39,876 bases of DNA from Gammaproteobacteria bacterium (GCA_021151625.1 JAGKWY010000021.1:1-39876), one strand, 5' to 3'; counted from the first letter of the stretch, positions 9,501 through 18,395 are shown. Translations and numbers: made by a program. The notes: a model not told the origin generated them from the sequence alone.

Positions 9501-11664
9501 TTCAGATCAATACACCAGCTCCGCTGGCTACGATGCCATAACCGTGACGCGTCAGACACAACTATACGACAAGGTGTTAGAAAAAGATGAAGGCGGTCTA
9601 ATTACCGAATTTAATGCATTTAATGGCGAGTGGTTATTAAAGCTCATTACCGACTCTTCTAAAGGACACAAGGAAAAAAAAGGAACATTATCTGCCTACA
9701 AGTTAGTGAGCATACTTCTTTCAAAGTCAGATATAGTCTGGGTTCCGATTTCGGCCGCGGAGCTAGTTAGGGTCTCCGGAAACATAGGGTTGAACATATC
9801 AGAATCCGAATTTTCTCGGTTTGTGCATGGATTTAAATCTGGACCGATTTCCGACGATGTCTTGTTCGTTGGCTTTAAAGAGGAAAGCTTATTTTTGCTA
9901 CCACTCGAAGTAAAAACAGGATTTGGCTATGATGCAATAAAAGCCATAAGACAGGCTAAGGAGCTTGGCCGATATTTGGCCCACATTCTTAACAACAAAA
10001 ATTTAGCCTCTTTATTATACCGTAGCTTGTTCGTACGTCAGGCGATTCTGCAGATAGAAAAGTACCAGCTATATAAAGTTTATCCCGATGGTTATTTCAC
10101 ACCTTTTCTTGACCGAAAAGAGTGGTGGCTACAGGGAGACTACACATTGGCAAAAATTGATAACTATCCGGAGGGCTTTGTCGTCGCTAACTTAGAGAGC
10201 GACAAGTGTCTCTCCACTTCTGTGGAGCTAGCTGAGGGAATTTTAAAGATTGAAGTACCGTCCAGCTTTCTGAAGGCAACAATTTCCACCCCGTTGCAAT
10301 CTCTTTGGAATGACCACAAATTCACAGCCATTGCTAGCATCCCTGATTTTTACTTCTTGGATGGCAAAACCCAATCTCATGAAATCGAGCAATCTCCCAC
10401 CTTGGCATCCCCCCAAGAAGCTCCCTTTTCAACTAATTTTGGTTCAACTAAACCAGATAAAAAGGACGAGTTACCACCGGAACCAGAAGTAGTCTCTCCA
10501 GAAGACAGCCCTTTAACCGGTGCACAAAACTTGGAAAACAATTTGAAAGTCCTGGTTGGACATGATGTTAATCACCATGATCCCGTTTACTGGGAACCGA
10601 CCAATACGGCCAAGTTTATGAATACGAATTCGGGAATAATCGGAACGATGGGAACAGGAAAGACCCAATGTACAAAATCTATCGTAACTCAGTTGTATAG
10701 ATACCAGAATTTAAATGTCGATGCTAAGCCAATTGGTATGCTGATTTTTGATTACAAGTCAGATTACGTAGATGACAAATTTCTTCAAGCTACTAATGCA
10801 AAAAAGTTCAATTTGCACCGTCTGCCTTACAATCCACTAAGTCTATTTGGCGATACGCCAATGCTTCCCGTTCACACAGCGCGTGGATTTTCCGAGACGA
10901 TGGCGAAGGCCTTTGGGTTGGGTCAAAAGCAGCAACTGAGGTTACGCAAGCTTATTGCCGAAGCCTATGAACTTGCCGGAATAAGCAAAGTAGATTCCAG
11001 TACCTGGTCAAAGCCAGCGCCGACAATCGCAGATATTTGGGCACTATTTATCGATCAAGAAAAGGTAGAAGAGGATTCACTGTATGCTGCACTTGAGTCA
11101 CTTTATGAGTTAGAAGTATTCGAAACTGACACAAATAAGTGTACCAGTCTCTATCAACTGATTGATGGAATTCGTGTGGTCGAATTAGCAGGATATCCAC
11201 CACAGGTACAGAATTTGGTGGTGGCGCTAACGTTAGACTTGTTTTACTCCCAAATGCAAAAACAAGGCAAACCGGAAGTTAGAGGTGACTTTAGACAAAT
11301 CACAAAGCTTATTTTAGTCGATGAAGCTGACAATTTTATGTCGCAGGACTTTCCCAGTCTACGGAAAGTACTTAAAGAAGGTCGCGAGTATGGTGTGGGT
11401 GTGATTCTTTCTACTCAAGATATAACGCATTTCAAAACAAAAGAGAACGACTATTCAACATACATTCTTAGTTGGGTTGTTCATCGTGTATCTCAAATAA
11501 GCAATCAAGATATTAAATCTCTGTTTAATAAAGATGACAAAAGTGAGCAAGAATATTTAATGAAAACGATTCGAGAGCTCGAAAAACATCACAGCCTTTA
11601 TGTGAATGGCGATAAGAAGGTTGTAAAAATTAAAGATAAGGCATTCTGGGAGTTAGATTTATGA
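6541..11664 (+). CDS. dptH: DNA phosphorothioation-dependent restriction protein DptH (HerA/FtsK-like ATPase)
   Basis: DptH is the large motor component of the DptFGH restriction module. The 1707-residue product has a long N-terminal part of unknown fold and a C-terminal HerA/FtsK-like translocase domain. The Walker A motif is GTMGTGKT (about 1368-1375) and the Walker B is LILVDEAD (Asp-Glu at about 1594-1595), followed by a STQD segment typical of the HerA/VirB4 group. A Pro-, Ser- and Glu-rich linker precedes the ATPase (about residues 1285-1330). I chose ATG 6541 (MSVKPFEDF) over an upstream GTG because GGAG lies 9 nt before it. The frame overlaps dptG by 20 nt and the following membrane-protein gene by 4 nt. 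Confidence 0.93.
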   Translation: MSVKPFEDFVVSHFLSFAKDRIKPGFKYQFKSPDVENSRKIYKSFHAQRERLGFLTLNNTTLVWVECHGVKLIPVIHKENDGIGYTENFITYLRDEVSSQKGIFKDTALLILHNSMLDTIINSSEDIASPGGIFDPKQIKESLSLLINNNDAIDGQAVSKILLDYQYDLILEEKGSLFGFEPLHNAMLDGDIRFHEIQLLNDPAILKMDSHVDQIRKRLDQNKIIYDDISNVVQHYPDQLVDWLPQFSEQFIRKHFNVNDDINSWKTSLSLDEVLKEIEKNSIQNLELRDETSASGDILVRTKSESKSAQKERHIIIVADIDRADFDLKLDFVGAKISSDEIKVSDKEKSISRSNLSVTGTAKGSSICVMGELSNIPVYFTVSLDRPKPSEKFKFKCLVVRREWFNIDAIANSYLVNPNKKLVILQTQDCELQIGLGTNEKAVTEVSSTDISFDVNQHSILNFENLANEVETISFSISNGPASLKFEIEGAAASENLILPLIFDLERGSKLFTDTLNGTFNRTKQKIYIENKELETSKSRLDFLNYEALWIDEGILAVNGTERLKIQDIESIAPEIAESYSALYEHLREVNTLPSLSGWGSEYRSLVRRLVDAYYQYLTSIHINQFLDQSHKKLLEIGFHKDIYGEWISSVHPLVLSYYLDLCERASKEDPVSYLNLPSVTLERLNPQGLLPYLFDEKNEFCYVKAEPDNSFWLRCVPQQDTNYSYVTKVVREKVREFTEIFSHLFKFKNQNVKPTLIINSVNNNDNKELFVGLVEYLIRNRQQSVNIHVNLYDDSFSFTEFDRFSEMSSYELIKKTYNLNLSRTKDFADTVVDLMRTHITYSKFIHTKVESQKYAHLTFFRNNQKVEVIDVNPEEKLSGICAHGLITGEASSNEKGNYITGFGTARFDHNSSVCTKLALLYGRLIKPSRKSTFEYRDNSAIALAVNDRFKTQLERSYASSIWTTVIDPKVTLDFFESTKDMLLIHYSDQYTSSAGYDAITVTRQTQLYDKVLEKDEGGLITEFNAFNGEWLLKLITDSSKGHKEKKGTLSAYKLVSILLSKSDIVWVPISAAELVRVSGNIGLNISESEFSRFVHGFKSGPISDDVLFVGFKEESLFLLPLEVKTGFGYDAIKAIRQAKELGRYLAHILNNKNLASLLYRSLFVRQAILQIEKYQLYKVYPDGYFTPFLDRKEWWLQGDYTLAKIDNYPEGFVVANLESDKCLSTSVELAEGILKIEVPSSFLKATISTPLQSLWNDHKFTAIASIPDFYFLDGKTQSHEIEQSPTLASPQEAPFSTNFGSTKPDKKDELPPEPEVVSPEDSPLTGAQNLENNLKVLVGHDVNHHDPVYWEPTNTAKFMNTNSGIIGTMGTGKTQCTKSIVTQLYRYQNLNVDAKPIGMLIFDYKSDYVDDKFLQATNAKKFNLHRLPYNPLSLFGDTPMLPVHTARGFSETMAKAFGLGQKQQLRLRKLIAEAYELAGISKVDSSTWSKPAPTIADIWALFIDQEKVEEDSLYAALESLYELEVFETDTNKCTSLYQLIDGIRVVELAGYPPQVQNLVVALTLDLFYSQMQKQGKPEVRGDFRQITKLILVDEADNFMSQDFPSLRKVLKEGREYGVGVILSTQDITHFKTKENDYSTYILSWVVHRVSQISNQDIKSLFNKDDKSEQEYLMKTIRELEKHHSLYVNGDKKVVKIKDKAFWELDL

Positions 11665-12176
11665 AGCATTGGAGCTCATTTTTCAGCAATGTCTGGACGA
11701 CTTTCGCCACTGGATTTGATCGTCCAGGACCGTTTCTGTATTTCATTTCCATAATTGTTATCGCAGGTGGTGTTGGCATTTGGTTTCCCTGGATATCAAG
11801 TGGAATTTATGATGACAACTCAATAATGACGTACGTATTCGCGTTACTGGCTGCCTCAATTGCCGACTACCTAATAGGATCAAATACGCATAAAGATAAT
11901 AAAGATATTTCAATTGCAGTAATTACATTCGTGGTCTTTGTAATCGCGGTGACAATACTCAGTGTAATCGTTGATCATTGTTTATTGAAGAATATACTTA
12001 GAGGATTGTCTTTATTATTATTGTGGGCTTTGTGGTGGTTTTTATTAGATCATACGAGATTTGACATTGACCGCAAGACGATTGCTAACGCCACTATTGG
12101 GGCAGACTCGCCACAGAGCGACATAGAAGAAACCGGACTTTCCGCTTTCCAACGAAGCAGGAGCACACAATCTTGA
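11661..12176 (+). CDS. Small four-helix membrane protein in the dpt operon, unknown function
   Basis: I do not recognise this 171-residue protein. It has four strongly hydrophobic stretches, at about residues 25-45, 52-72, 87-112 and 114-131, then a hydrophilic C-terminal tail of about 40 residues. It begins with ATGA overlapping the dptH stop and ends with TTGA overlapping the next start, so it is translationally coupled on both sides and very likely made with DptFGH. Small multi-pass membrane proteins in defence operons often act as membrane-damaging effectors or anchors; that role is inference only and no family motif supports it. Confidence 0.75.
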   Translation: MKHWSSFFSNVWTTFATGFDRPGPFLYFISIIVIAGGVGIWFPWISSGIYDDNSIMTYVFALLAASIADYLIGSNTHKDNKDISIAVITFVVFVIAVTILSVIVDHCLLKNILRGLSLLLLWALWWFLLDHTRFDIDRKTIANATIGADSPQSDIEETGLSAFQRSRSTQS

Positions 12177-13327
12177 GCGAGTCTTTTTTGAGAGTACCAG
12201 CAATTAAAGTTAGCCAACCACTAGGCGATTTCTTTGTAGCGAGCATCAAGGCTAAGGATCTTTTGGAGCTTTGCTATTCAGCGCCTGCTGAATCCGTAAG
12301 TAGTGGCATGGGCGTCGAAGGGACACAACGACTTGAAAGTGGTAAACGTCTACGGGAAATTAGTGAATATATTCAAACTCATGAAGCAGCCTTTCCTAAT
12401 TCCATAATTTTGGGGGCGAACTACGACATTAACGCCAATTTAATTACAGAAGAATTAGCTTGGACTGCCGAAAAAAAGGGTGACATTTTCGAATTAAATA
12501 TTCCTACTAAATCAAGAATTGCTTCGATAATTGACGGTCAACATCGACTGATGGCATTCAACAACGCCCCGAATAAATGTGGTGATATCGAGCTTTTATG
12601 CTCAATCTATTTAGATCTTCCTATTCCATATCATGCATATATTTTCGCTACTATCAATTTCAACCAGAAGAAGGTGGATAAAAGTCTAGCGTACAACTTA
12701 TTTGGCTTCGATATTGAAAAATCTAATGCTAGTGGATGGACCCCGGAAACAATGGCAGTCTCGTTTTCCAGAAGATTGAATATTGATGCCAATTCTCCTC
12801 TTAGGAATGCTATTTCTCTTGGTGTAATAACGAACGTTGAAAGAGAAAACGATGAACCCCACCTAAAGCGCATCAAAGTGTCTATGGCTACAATTGTCGA
12901 CGGAATTCTGAAGTTGATATCCAAAAATCCTAAACGGGATAGAACAGATATCATGAAATTGAGTAGCGATATTCGAAGCCGGCAGGTTCTTCCAGCTGAC
13001 GGAGCTCCGCTGAGAACCTTGTATATTCGTGGATTCGATGAGGCAATTTATGAGGTAATTAGAAATTACTTCATTGCGGTTAATGAAATTTTATGGTCCT
13101 CAACCGAGCATGAATCGTACATCCGGAAAACTGTGGGCATTCAAGCTCTCTTTGATGTTCTTGCCGTAATCCTTAAAGATTTTGAAAGCAAGCCAGAGGG
13201 AGAGGTAGACTTCTTTCGCAAAATGTTAAATCCATTGAATGGAATGGATTTCAAAGATGCACAAGCCTCAGGAATAGGTAGGACTAAAATCAGAAATCAA
13301 ATACTTGAAAAACTTAGATTAAAATGA
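12173..13327 (+). CDS. DGQHR-domain protein, DndB-like paralogue in the restriction operon
   Basis: This 384-residue protein carries the signature IIDGQHRLMAF (DGQHR at residues 121-125) shared with DndB and related proteins, but the rest differs clearly from the DndB encoded at 17256-18356. The TTG start at 12173 overlaps the previous stop codon and is preceded by AGGAG at good spacing. It is the last gene of the rightward operon, facing dndE. DndB proteins bind DNA and act as negative regulators of dnd transcription and modification; whether this paralogue does so or serves the restriction side is unknown. A hairpin follows 23 nt later. Confidence 0.85.
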   Translation: MSESFLRVPAIKVSQPLGDFFVASIKAKDLLELCYSAPAESVSSGMGVEGTQRLESGKRLREISEYIQTHEAAFPNSIILGANYDINANLITEELAWTAEKKGDIFELNIPTKSRIASIIDGQHRLMAFNNAPNKCGDIELLCSIYLDLPIPYHAYIFATINFNQKKVDKSLAYNLFGFDIEKSNASGWTPETMAVSFSRRLNIDANSPLRNAISLGVITNVERENDEPHLKRIKVSMATIVDGILKLISKNPKRDRTDIMKLSSDIRSRQVLPADGAPLRTLYIRGFDEAIYEVIRNYFIAVNEILWSSTEHESYIRKTVGIQALFDVLAVILKDFESKPEGEVDFFRKMLNPLNGMDFKDAQASGIGRTKIRNQILEKLRLK

Positions 13328-13350
13328 GTTGAAACAAGTTCATACTGGAG

Positions 13351-13375
13351 GAGCTGACGCACGCATGGTCAGCTC
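13351..13375. terminator. Hairpin between convergent dpt and dnd operons
   Basis: A perfect 8-bp stem (GAGCTGAC / GTCAGCTC) with a 9-nt loop lies in the 65-nt gap between two converging operons. It lacks a clear T-run on either strand, so it may be a weak bidirectional terminator or simply a transcript-end stabiliser. Confidence 0.5.
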
Positions 13376-13392
13376 TTGCACTTGTGCTCCTG

Positions 13393-13740
13393 TTAAAATG
13401 CGAGCAATGCAGACAAGTTTTTCGAGCTTTCAATTAAGACGGACCCATCATCAATATGTTTTATCCATGCGTAATAGAGTTCTCGTTTATTTAACGATGG
13501 ATAGATTTGTCTCAAAAGCATTTCAACAATTTCGGGATGGTCACCAAGCCAGGAATGCTTATCTAATTCACGACCTTTAGTGTCTATTAAATCTTTTTCT
13601 GGATTGTATCGATAACTACCCTCAATAGATTTAAAAAATGCGACTCGAGCCCCAATGTTTGGGGTTAATCCAGTATTCCCTTGTAATCTCATCAATGATT
13701 TTAGAGCCTTCTCGGATATTCTCATTTTATTAGGCAGCAT
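13393..13740 (-). CDS. dndE: DNA sulfur modification protein DndE
   Basis: This is the smallest component of the phosphorothioation machinery, 115 residues, the usual DndE size. The family is described as a small helical, DNA-binding protein that acts with DndC and DndD. The sequence starts MLPNKMRISEKALKSLMRLQ and has the basic N-terminal helix expected for DNA contact. It is the last gene of dndBCDE, its ATG overlapping the dndD stop by one base (TGATG), so it is translationally coupled. The identification combines size, position and family resemblance. Confidence 0.92.
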   Translation of the reverse strand: MLPNKMRISEKALKSLMRLQGNTGLTPNIGARVAFFKSIEGSYRYNPEKDLIDTKGRELDKHSWLGDHPEIVEMLLRQIYPSLNKRELYYAWIKHIDDGSVLIESSKNLSALLAF

Positions 13741-15722
13741 CAGTTTTGCCTCCAGAAATAACCTTCGCTATAACATGAGTTACCTTCGCGCGAATTGTAG
13801 TCTACTGAGAATGCATGCGATATTTCCGGCGAAAGCTCATTATAAAACTCTTCATCAATCTCCGTGTCTGTCGAGAGAATTAAAACCTGGTGGCTAGCAA
13901 TCGGAAAGTAATTTTTAATTAAATTACTTCTATGCTTGGAATCTAGGCGCCCTAACGGAGTATCGATAATAACTGGAAGATTACGACCAGAAGTTCGACC
14001 CAACGCCTCTAACATCGATATTGCATAAATTTGTCGCTCACCAGCCGACAAAGACTGCTTATTTATAGATTTTCCATGAGCGTCTGTTAATGTGACAGAA
14101 AATGTTTGCGGATGAATGTGGGCTTGAATTTCCATATCATCTTTTCTTGCCAATTTGCTAAACGACTTAATGAATTCTTTTTCTAAAATCTCTAGCTTTC
14201 TATTCTTAGTTTTTTCCGCAAACTCTTCTAACATCAACCGAGTGTTTGCTGCCAACTCGATGCCCTGCCCATGAGACATAGATTTCCGATACATCTCATT
14301 TAAATCACGAAGTTTTCGTAGGCTATCCATCGCATCGCGCAGATACTTTTTTGAAATCTCTACATTTTCAGTTAGTTGTTTTTCAAGTGACACTCTTCTC
14401 GTTTGTAGGTTATTTAGCTCCCCGAGAACATCGTTAATCCGAGACTGATCGGGAGCGCGAGCGATATTCTTTGCTGCCACATCGAGCTCCTTTTGAATAG
14501 CCTCAATGCTCTTGCTCAATTTTTTTGCTTGCGCTACTTGCTGTGGAACATACGTGCAGATGACACCCTGAATACGTTGAAAATCTCTTTCAGAAATATC
14601 ATGTACTATATTTGCGTCTTTCTTTGAGTCCATTATTCCGGAGAATGATTTTTCTATAGCAGACTCAAGTGTTCGTTTATCAATGTTTCGATTTAATTCT
14701 CTTCGCAAAGAATTCAGATGCTTAGAAATTTCTCTGCGGGCATTAATATTAACTTTAGTATTTTGTTCGGACTCTAATTGTTTTAAAAGCTTTGCTAAAG
14801 ACTTCTGAGCGAACGCAAATGGAATGGAGTCGGCAAACAGCTCTCTTATTTCATTCGTTGCGCTATTTTTCTGTTTAATCAGCTGCTCACTACGCGCCTC
14901 TTCCGCTTGACGTGATTTTGCCCAAGCTCCACCCAAATCATTAAGACGTTGAGTTACCGAGGCAATTTCTTTGTTTAATGCCGTAAGCTGGGTTTTTAAG
15001 GCGTTACCATTTTCTAAGCTGGCCTGGTACTGTTCGTAAAGTAACGTATAGCTAGCTTCATATGCTTTCAATTCTTTTCCAATTTCTTTGGGGAGCTTTG
15101 CTTGAGTATTCTCTTTCAAATAAATACCCAAATCTGCTCTCAGGCGCTCGATGATATCTAATCCCAAAAGCCTTTTAATAGCATAGGAAAGCGACTCGTT
15201 ATTAGTGTCTTCAGCGAGATCGGCTATCTTTTCTCCATCGAAGAAAAATAAATCTGCAACCCCAATAGGTATAAGCTCATTCAAAAAACTTTGTAATTGT
15301 TCATAGTTGAGCCCTTCTAATGGTTTCTCATCCTGTTGAACTTCTAATAATTCAATGAGCTTTCCTTTCTGATTTTCCCAATTGCGAACAACTCTATATT
15401 CATGGAAACTTCCTTGTTTTCCGTAACTAAAACTGAGCTCTATAGCTGCTGAGTGTGGCGCAACGACACTTTTTTTCGGCCTGTGAATATAATCGCTTAG
15501 TTGATTGTGGTAGGCTTGAAGAGATACATTTCGACCAAGACTCGCACGGCCGTAAAGCGCTAATCGAATCGCCGTCAAAGTGGTAGTTTTTCCGGCACCG
15601 TTCAACCCACCAAAAAGAATAATAGGACGCCGTCTTCCATATTTTATTCTTGGCGTGAGATTAATAGAATGCTCGCCACTAAATACACCAAAATCGCGGA
15701 TTTTTAATTCGTTTAATATCAA
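13740..15722 (-). CDS. dndD: DNA sulfur modification protein DndD (SMC/Rad50-like ATPase)
   Basis: DndD is the ATPase of the phosphorothioation complex. Its 660 residues show the SMC/Rad50 pattern: an N-terminal P-loop (GGLNGAGKTT, residues 38-47), a long heptad-rich, Lys/Glu/Gln-rich middle that should form a coiled coil (about 200-480), and a C-terminal ABC half with the signature LSAGERQ followed by a Walker B region ending VIIDTPLGRLD. Such proteins use ATP to open or distort DNA; in this pathway that is thought to permit nicking and sulfur insertion. It overlaps dndC by 4 nt and dndE by 1 nt. All key motifs are intact. Confidence 0.97.
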   Translation of the reverse strand: MILNELKIRDFGVFSGEHSINLTPRIKYGRRRPIILFGGLNGAGKTTTLTAIRLALYGRASLGRNVSLQAYHNQLSDYIHRPKKSVVAPHSAAIELSFSYGKQGSFHEYRVVRNWENQKGKLIELLEVQQDEKPLEGLNYEQLQSFLNELIPIGVADLFFFDGEKIADLAEDTNNESLSYAIKRLLGLDIIERLRADLGIYLKENTQAKLPKEIGKELKAYEASYTLLYEQYQASLENGNALKTQLTALNKEIASVTQRLNDLGGAWAKSRQAEEARSEQLIKQKNSATNEIRELFADSIPFAFAQKSLAKLLKQLESEQNTKVNINARREISKHLNSLRRELNRNIDKRTLESAIEKSFSGIMDSKKDANIVHDISERDFQRIQGVICTYVPQQVAQAKKLSKSIEAIQKELDVAAKNIARAPDQSRINDVLGELNNLQTRRVSLEKQLTENVEISKKYLRDAMDSLRKLRDLNEMYRKSMSHGQGIELAANTRLMLEEFAEKTKNRKLEILEKEFIKSFSKLARKDDMEIQAHIHPQTFSVTLTDAHGKSINKQSLSAGERQIYAISMLEALGRTSGRNLPVIIDTPLGRLDSKHRSNLIKNYFPIASHQVLILSTDTEIDEEFYNELSPEISHAFSVDYNSREGNSCYSEGYFWRQN

Positions 15723-17263
15723 TTTGTTAACTTCTCGTATTCTTTAGCGAGTTCTTTTAGCTTATCGTCATAGCCCACATCCAGTCCCTTCAATTTGGAC
15801 TTGTGAGTGCTCGCCTCCATTTTCGCTTTAATAGACTCTAAAGATCCCCAATCCTGATTGAGTAATGAATCTACTTTACTCATCATTCCAACTCGTCTTC
15901 CAAGCCCATCCATTGATAATTCAAGCTCTATAAGCTTCATTGCCAGCTCTGCTGGAACTCCGTGTTCCGCTCCTAATTCCTTGAGCAAATCAGCATCTGC
16001 TTGAGTGAAAGCACCGGCATCTTGATCTGCCCAATTCAAATCAACCCCATAAATCTCACGATATATTTGAGGTAACGAATCTGCCCAATCTGGTTCATTT
16101 GGGTCAAACATCCACTCCCTACGAATTGCATATAGCTCTTCGGGTTGAATCAATCGAATATCTCTTCCTTCATCCCTTAATTTCTTTTCAATCGTCAATA
16201 GTTTCCTCAACCAATCCTGCCGTGTTTTCATCCAGTAGGGGCCAGGAATAGTCTTTAGTTCGGTGCTGCTATCGTCATTTATTGCCTTGTTGGCGTAATG
16301 AACCTTGCCGGTTCTTCGTTTGAAATTTCTGTATCTATCCTTATTGGCGGGTATGGTGCTTTCATAAAGTTCGCTTCTAAAATCCTTTAGGTGCTGTAAC
16401 CATGTCTCCCCAGATTCGATAAGCCCCTCCATTGCACGATCTTTTGTAACTACGGTACATGTCCAGCAGCCAAATCGTGAGTTTCCACAAGAGGGTGTGT
16501 TGGTATCAATTACCAATGGGCACTCACCGGCATTTGAATCTTTATACAAATCAAATAATTCAAAATGGTCACCGCCCCAAGGAGCCGGAGCACCCAGTAG
16601 ATACATCCAAACATCATCAAACGTCCAATCCTGTATTGGAAGATAAGTAAATGCGCCAGGTAATGATGCATGGCGGGAAAGGCTTGAACCGTCAATTCTA
16701 TGTTTCGCAATTACTTGCGCTCTTGAGGCGCTTTCTTCAGAGCGAGCACCCAATACAACGATTACCTCTCCAAAGCGAGTTACCTTATCTAAAATAAACT
16801 CGCTTACTGGATTAATTTTCATTCGCTCTGTGCACCAACGAAAACTTTGTGTTGGCGCTGGATAGCCCTTACCCAATAAATTTGACCAAAACGTTTGATC
16901 CATCTGGGGGGTAACTTTATGGGCTGAAAAAGGAAGTTTTGATTGCTTTGCGTGTAAATTGACTTGATTCACTACCCCATCAATCATACCGACAACCATT
17001 GGAGTTTCGACCAAGGTGTCTGATGAAATAACATATATATGCTTACGGCGCTCAGCAGGCTTTAACTTTTGAATGGCAACATAAACCAGAGAAAGGGTTG
17101 CCGTACTATCTTTACCGCCACTGAAGCCAACCACCCAAGGCTTTTCATCTTCTAAATAAAGCGTTTGTATTTCCTGAATGAGATCAAGCAATGGGCGCCC
17201 GGCCATACTGGTTTCAACCAGCATTTCATCCATAGATTTATAAAGTGTTTTCGATTTAGCCAT
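15719..17263 (-). CDS. dndC: DNA sulfur modification protein DndC (PP-loop, iron-sulfur)
   Basis: DndC is the PAPS-reductase-like enzyme that activates DNA backbone positions for sulfur transfer. The 514-residue protein has the PP-loop FSGGKDS (residues 47-53) that binds ATP, the RWCTERMK segment (143-149) typical of this superfamily, and four cysteines (248, 259, 266, 269) spaced as the iron-sulfur ligands reported in the family. Sulfur would come from a cysteine desulfurase; no dndA lies in the island, so a host IscS-type enzyme is the likely donor. It overlaps dndB by 8 nt and dndD by 4 nt. Confidence 0.97.
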   Translation of the reverse strand: MAKSKTLYKSMDEMLVETSMAGRPLLDLIQEIQTLYLEDEKPWVVGFSGGKDSTATLSLVYVAIQKLKPAERRKHIYVISSDTLVETPMVVGMIDGVVNQVNLHAKQSKLPFSAHKVTPQMDQTFWSNLLGKGYPAPTQSFRWCTERMKINPVSEFILDKVTRFGEVIVVLGARSEESASRAQVIAKHRIDGSSLSRHASLPGAFTYLPIQDWTFDDVWMYLLGAPAPWGGDHFELFDLYKDSNAGECPLVIDTNTPSCGNSRFGCWTCTVVTKDRAMEGLIESGETWLQHLKDFRSELYESTIPANKDRYRNFKRRTGKVHYANKAINDDSSTELKTIPGPYWMKTRQDWLRKLLTIEKKLRDEGRDIRLIQPEELYAIRREWMFDPNEPDWADSLPQIYREIYGVDLNWADQDAGAFTQADADLLKELGAEHGVPAELAMKLIELELSMDGLGRRVGMMSKVDSLLNQDWGSLESIKAKMEASTHKSKLKGLDVGYDDKLKELAKEYEKLTN

Positions 17264-18356
17264 TTGTGAATTGCTTTTCCAGGATTAAGCATTCTGCACT
17301 TAACGGTATGCCGATATGCTTTCTTATTAAATTTGCGGTTAAACCTACATTTGTCCGTGCTTTGCTCAGCCTACCCAACATTAATGCCCTACCTTCCCAA
17401 ACGGCGGAACTAGATCGAGCCCAATCTATCTCTTCTAGTTTCGCTAAAGACTTTTTCCAATTCTTTGGTTTTAGGCTCAATAAGTCAGCGCCTGCCAACC
17501 CTAAGGCATGTAATGCGACGCCGTGAGCGTGTACATAATTTTGACGTAAGTCAGCGGTACTCACTTCTTTTCGTTCCGCAGCTTTCCAATCAGGCATATG
17601 TGCGCACACCTCATTCCAATAAGATGCGGCAATTTGCTTTTCTTCAAGCGAGGCTGAATCTTTCGCAGATTTTTTTAGAAGACTACGACTCGCCAACTTA
17701 ATACTACTCAGGGTAAATAACTTACTGCTACGATTAGAAAGGCTGGATTTTTCCATATCGGTCAGCCTTCGGAAGCATTCGACATTCTCTACCACGTATC
17801 TCGCGAGCTCCGCACACGGGTCTCGATGGTCATAAAGGGTACTAAGGGAATCGTTAGGGCGAACTGCATATTTATTTAAATCGGCGAACATTTGTTGGCT
17901 TCGCTTTAAGTCCTCATCAACGAAGAAAAGCACTGGAATATGGTCATGGCCCAACTCGTGCGAAGCTTTAATGGCTTCTTCTATCGCAGCTCTGCGATGC
18001 TGCCCATCATTGATCAGTATTTGAGCATCCATGGATAATGTGAGCATTCCCAAATTAACTGCGGGGCCAGTATCAGCTAAAGGCTCGAAATGCACCTGTT
18101 CACTCACTGATGCGGTGATTGCGGACAAGGTATAGTCTTGAGGATTTGAAATCAGATATTCACTGATTTCAGGAATACGGCTTTTATTCAAAATTCGCTG
18201 AGCCCTAAGCTCGGCAGGCACCTCTTCTTCATCAAAGATGAAGATTTTTGGAATTATACGCATAGGGCACATTGCGATATAGCATGGTCTACCAGCCTGA
18301 ATTCCTCTCACTGCAGGAAATGTATGGCTGTATTCCCTAATCAACGTCTTGGCCAT
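17256..18356 (-). CDS. dndB: DNA sulfur modification protein DndB (DGQHR regulator)
   Basis: DndB is not needed for sulfur insertion itself but tunes it: in studied systems it represses the dnd promoter and affects how often sites are modified. The 366-residue protein carries the defining DGQHR motif (117-121, within INDGQHRRAAIEEA). It is the first gene of a tightly overlapping dndBCDE operon. A promoter-like TTGACT/TATATC pair lies 40-67 nt upstream of its ATG. The ribosome site is weak. A second DGQHR protein is encoded at 12173-13327. Confidence 0.94.
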   Translation of the reverse strand: MAKTLIREYSHTFPAVRGIQAGRPCYIAMCPMRIIPKIFIFDEEEVPAELRAQRILNKSRIPEISEYLISNPQDYTLSAITASVSEQVHFEPLADTGPAVNLGMLTLSMDAQILINDGQHRRAAIEEAIKASHELGHDHIPVLFFVDEDLKRSQQMFADLNKYAVRPNDSLSTLYDHRDPCAELARYVVENVECFRRLTDMEKSSLSNRSSKLFTLSSIKLASRSLLKKSAKDSASLEEKQIAASYWNEVCAHMPDWKAAERKEVSTADLRQNYVHAHGVALHALGLAGADLLSLKPKNWKKSLAKLEEIDWARSSSAVWEGRALMLGRLSKARTNVGLTANLIRKHIGIPLSAECLILEKQFTNG

Positions 18357-18395
18357 GGTTATACTCGAGAGTCTGGAGTTTTTTACCTTAGGGAT

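Noticed and set aside
13393..18356. Missing dndA as a sign of a broken system
   Set aside because: Many dnd islands lack dndA and rely on a host cysteine desulfurase; dndB, dndC, dndD and dndE have intact motifs.
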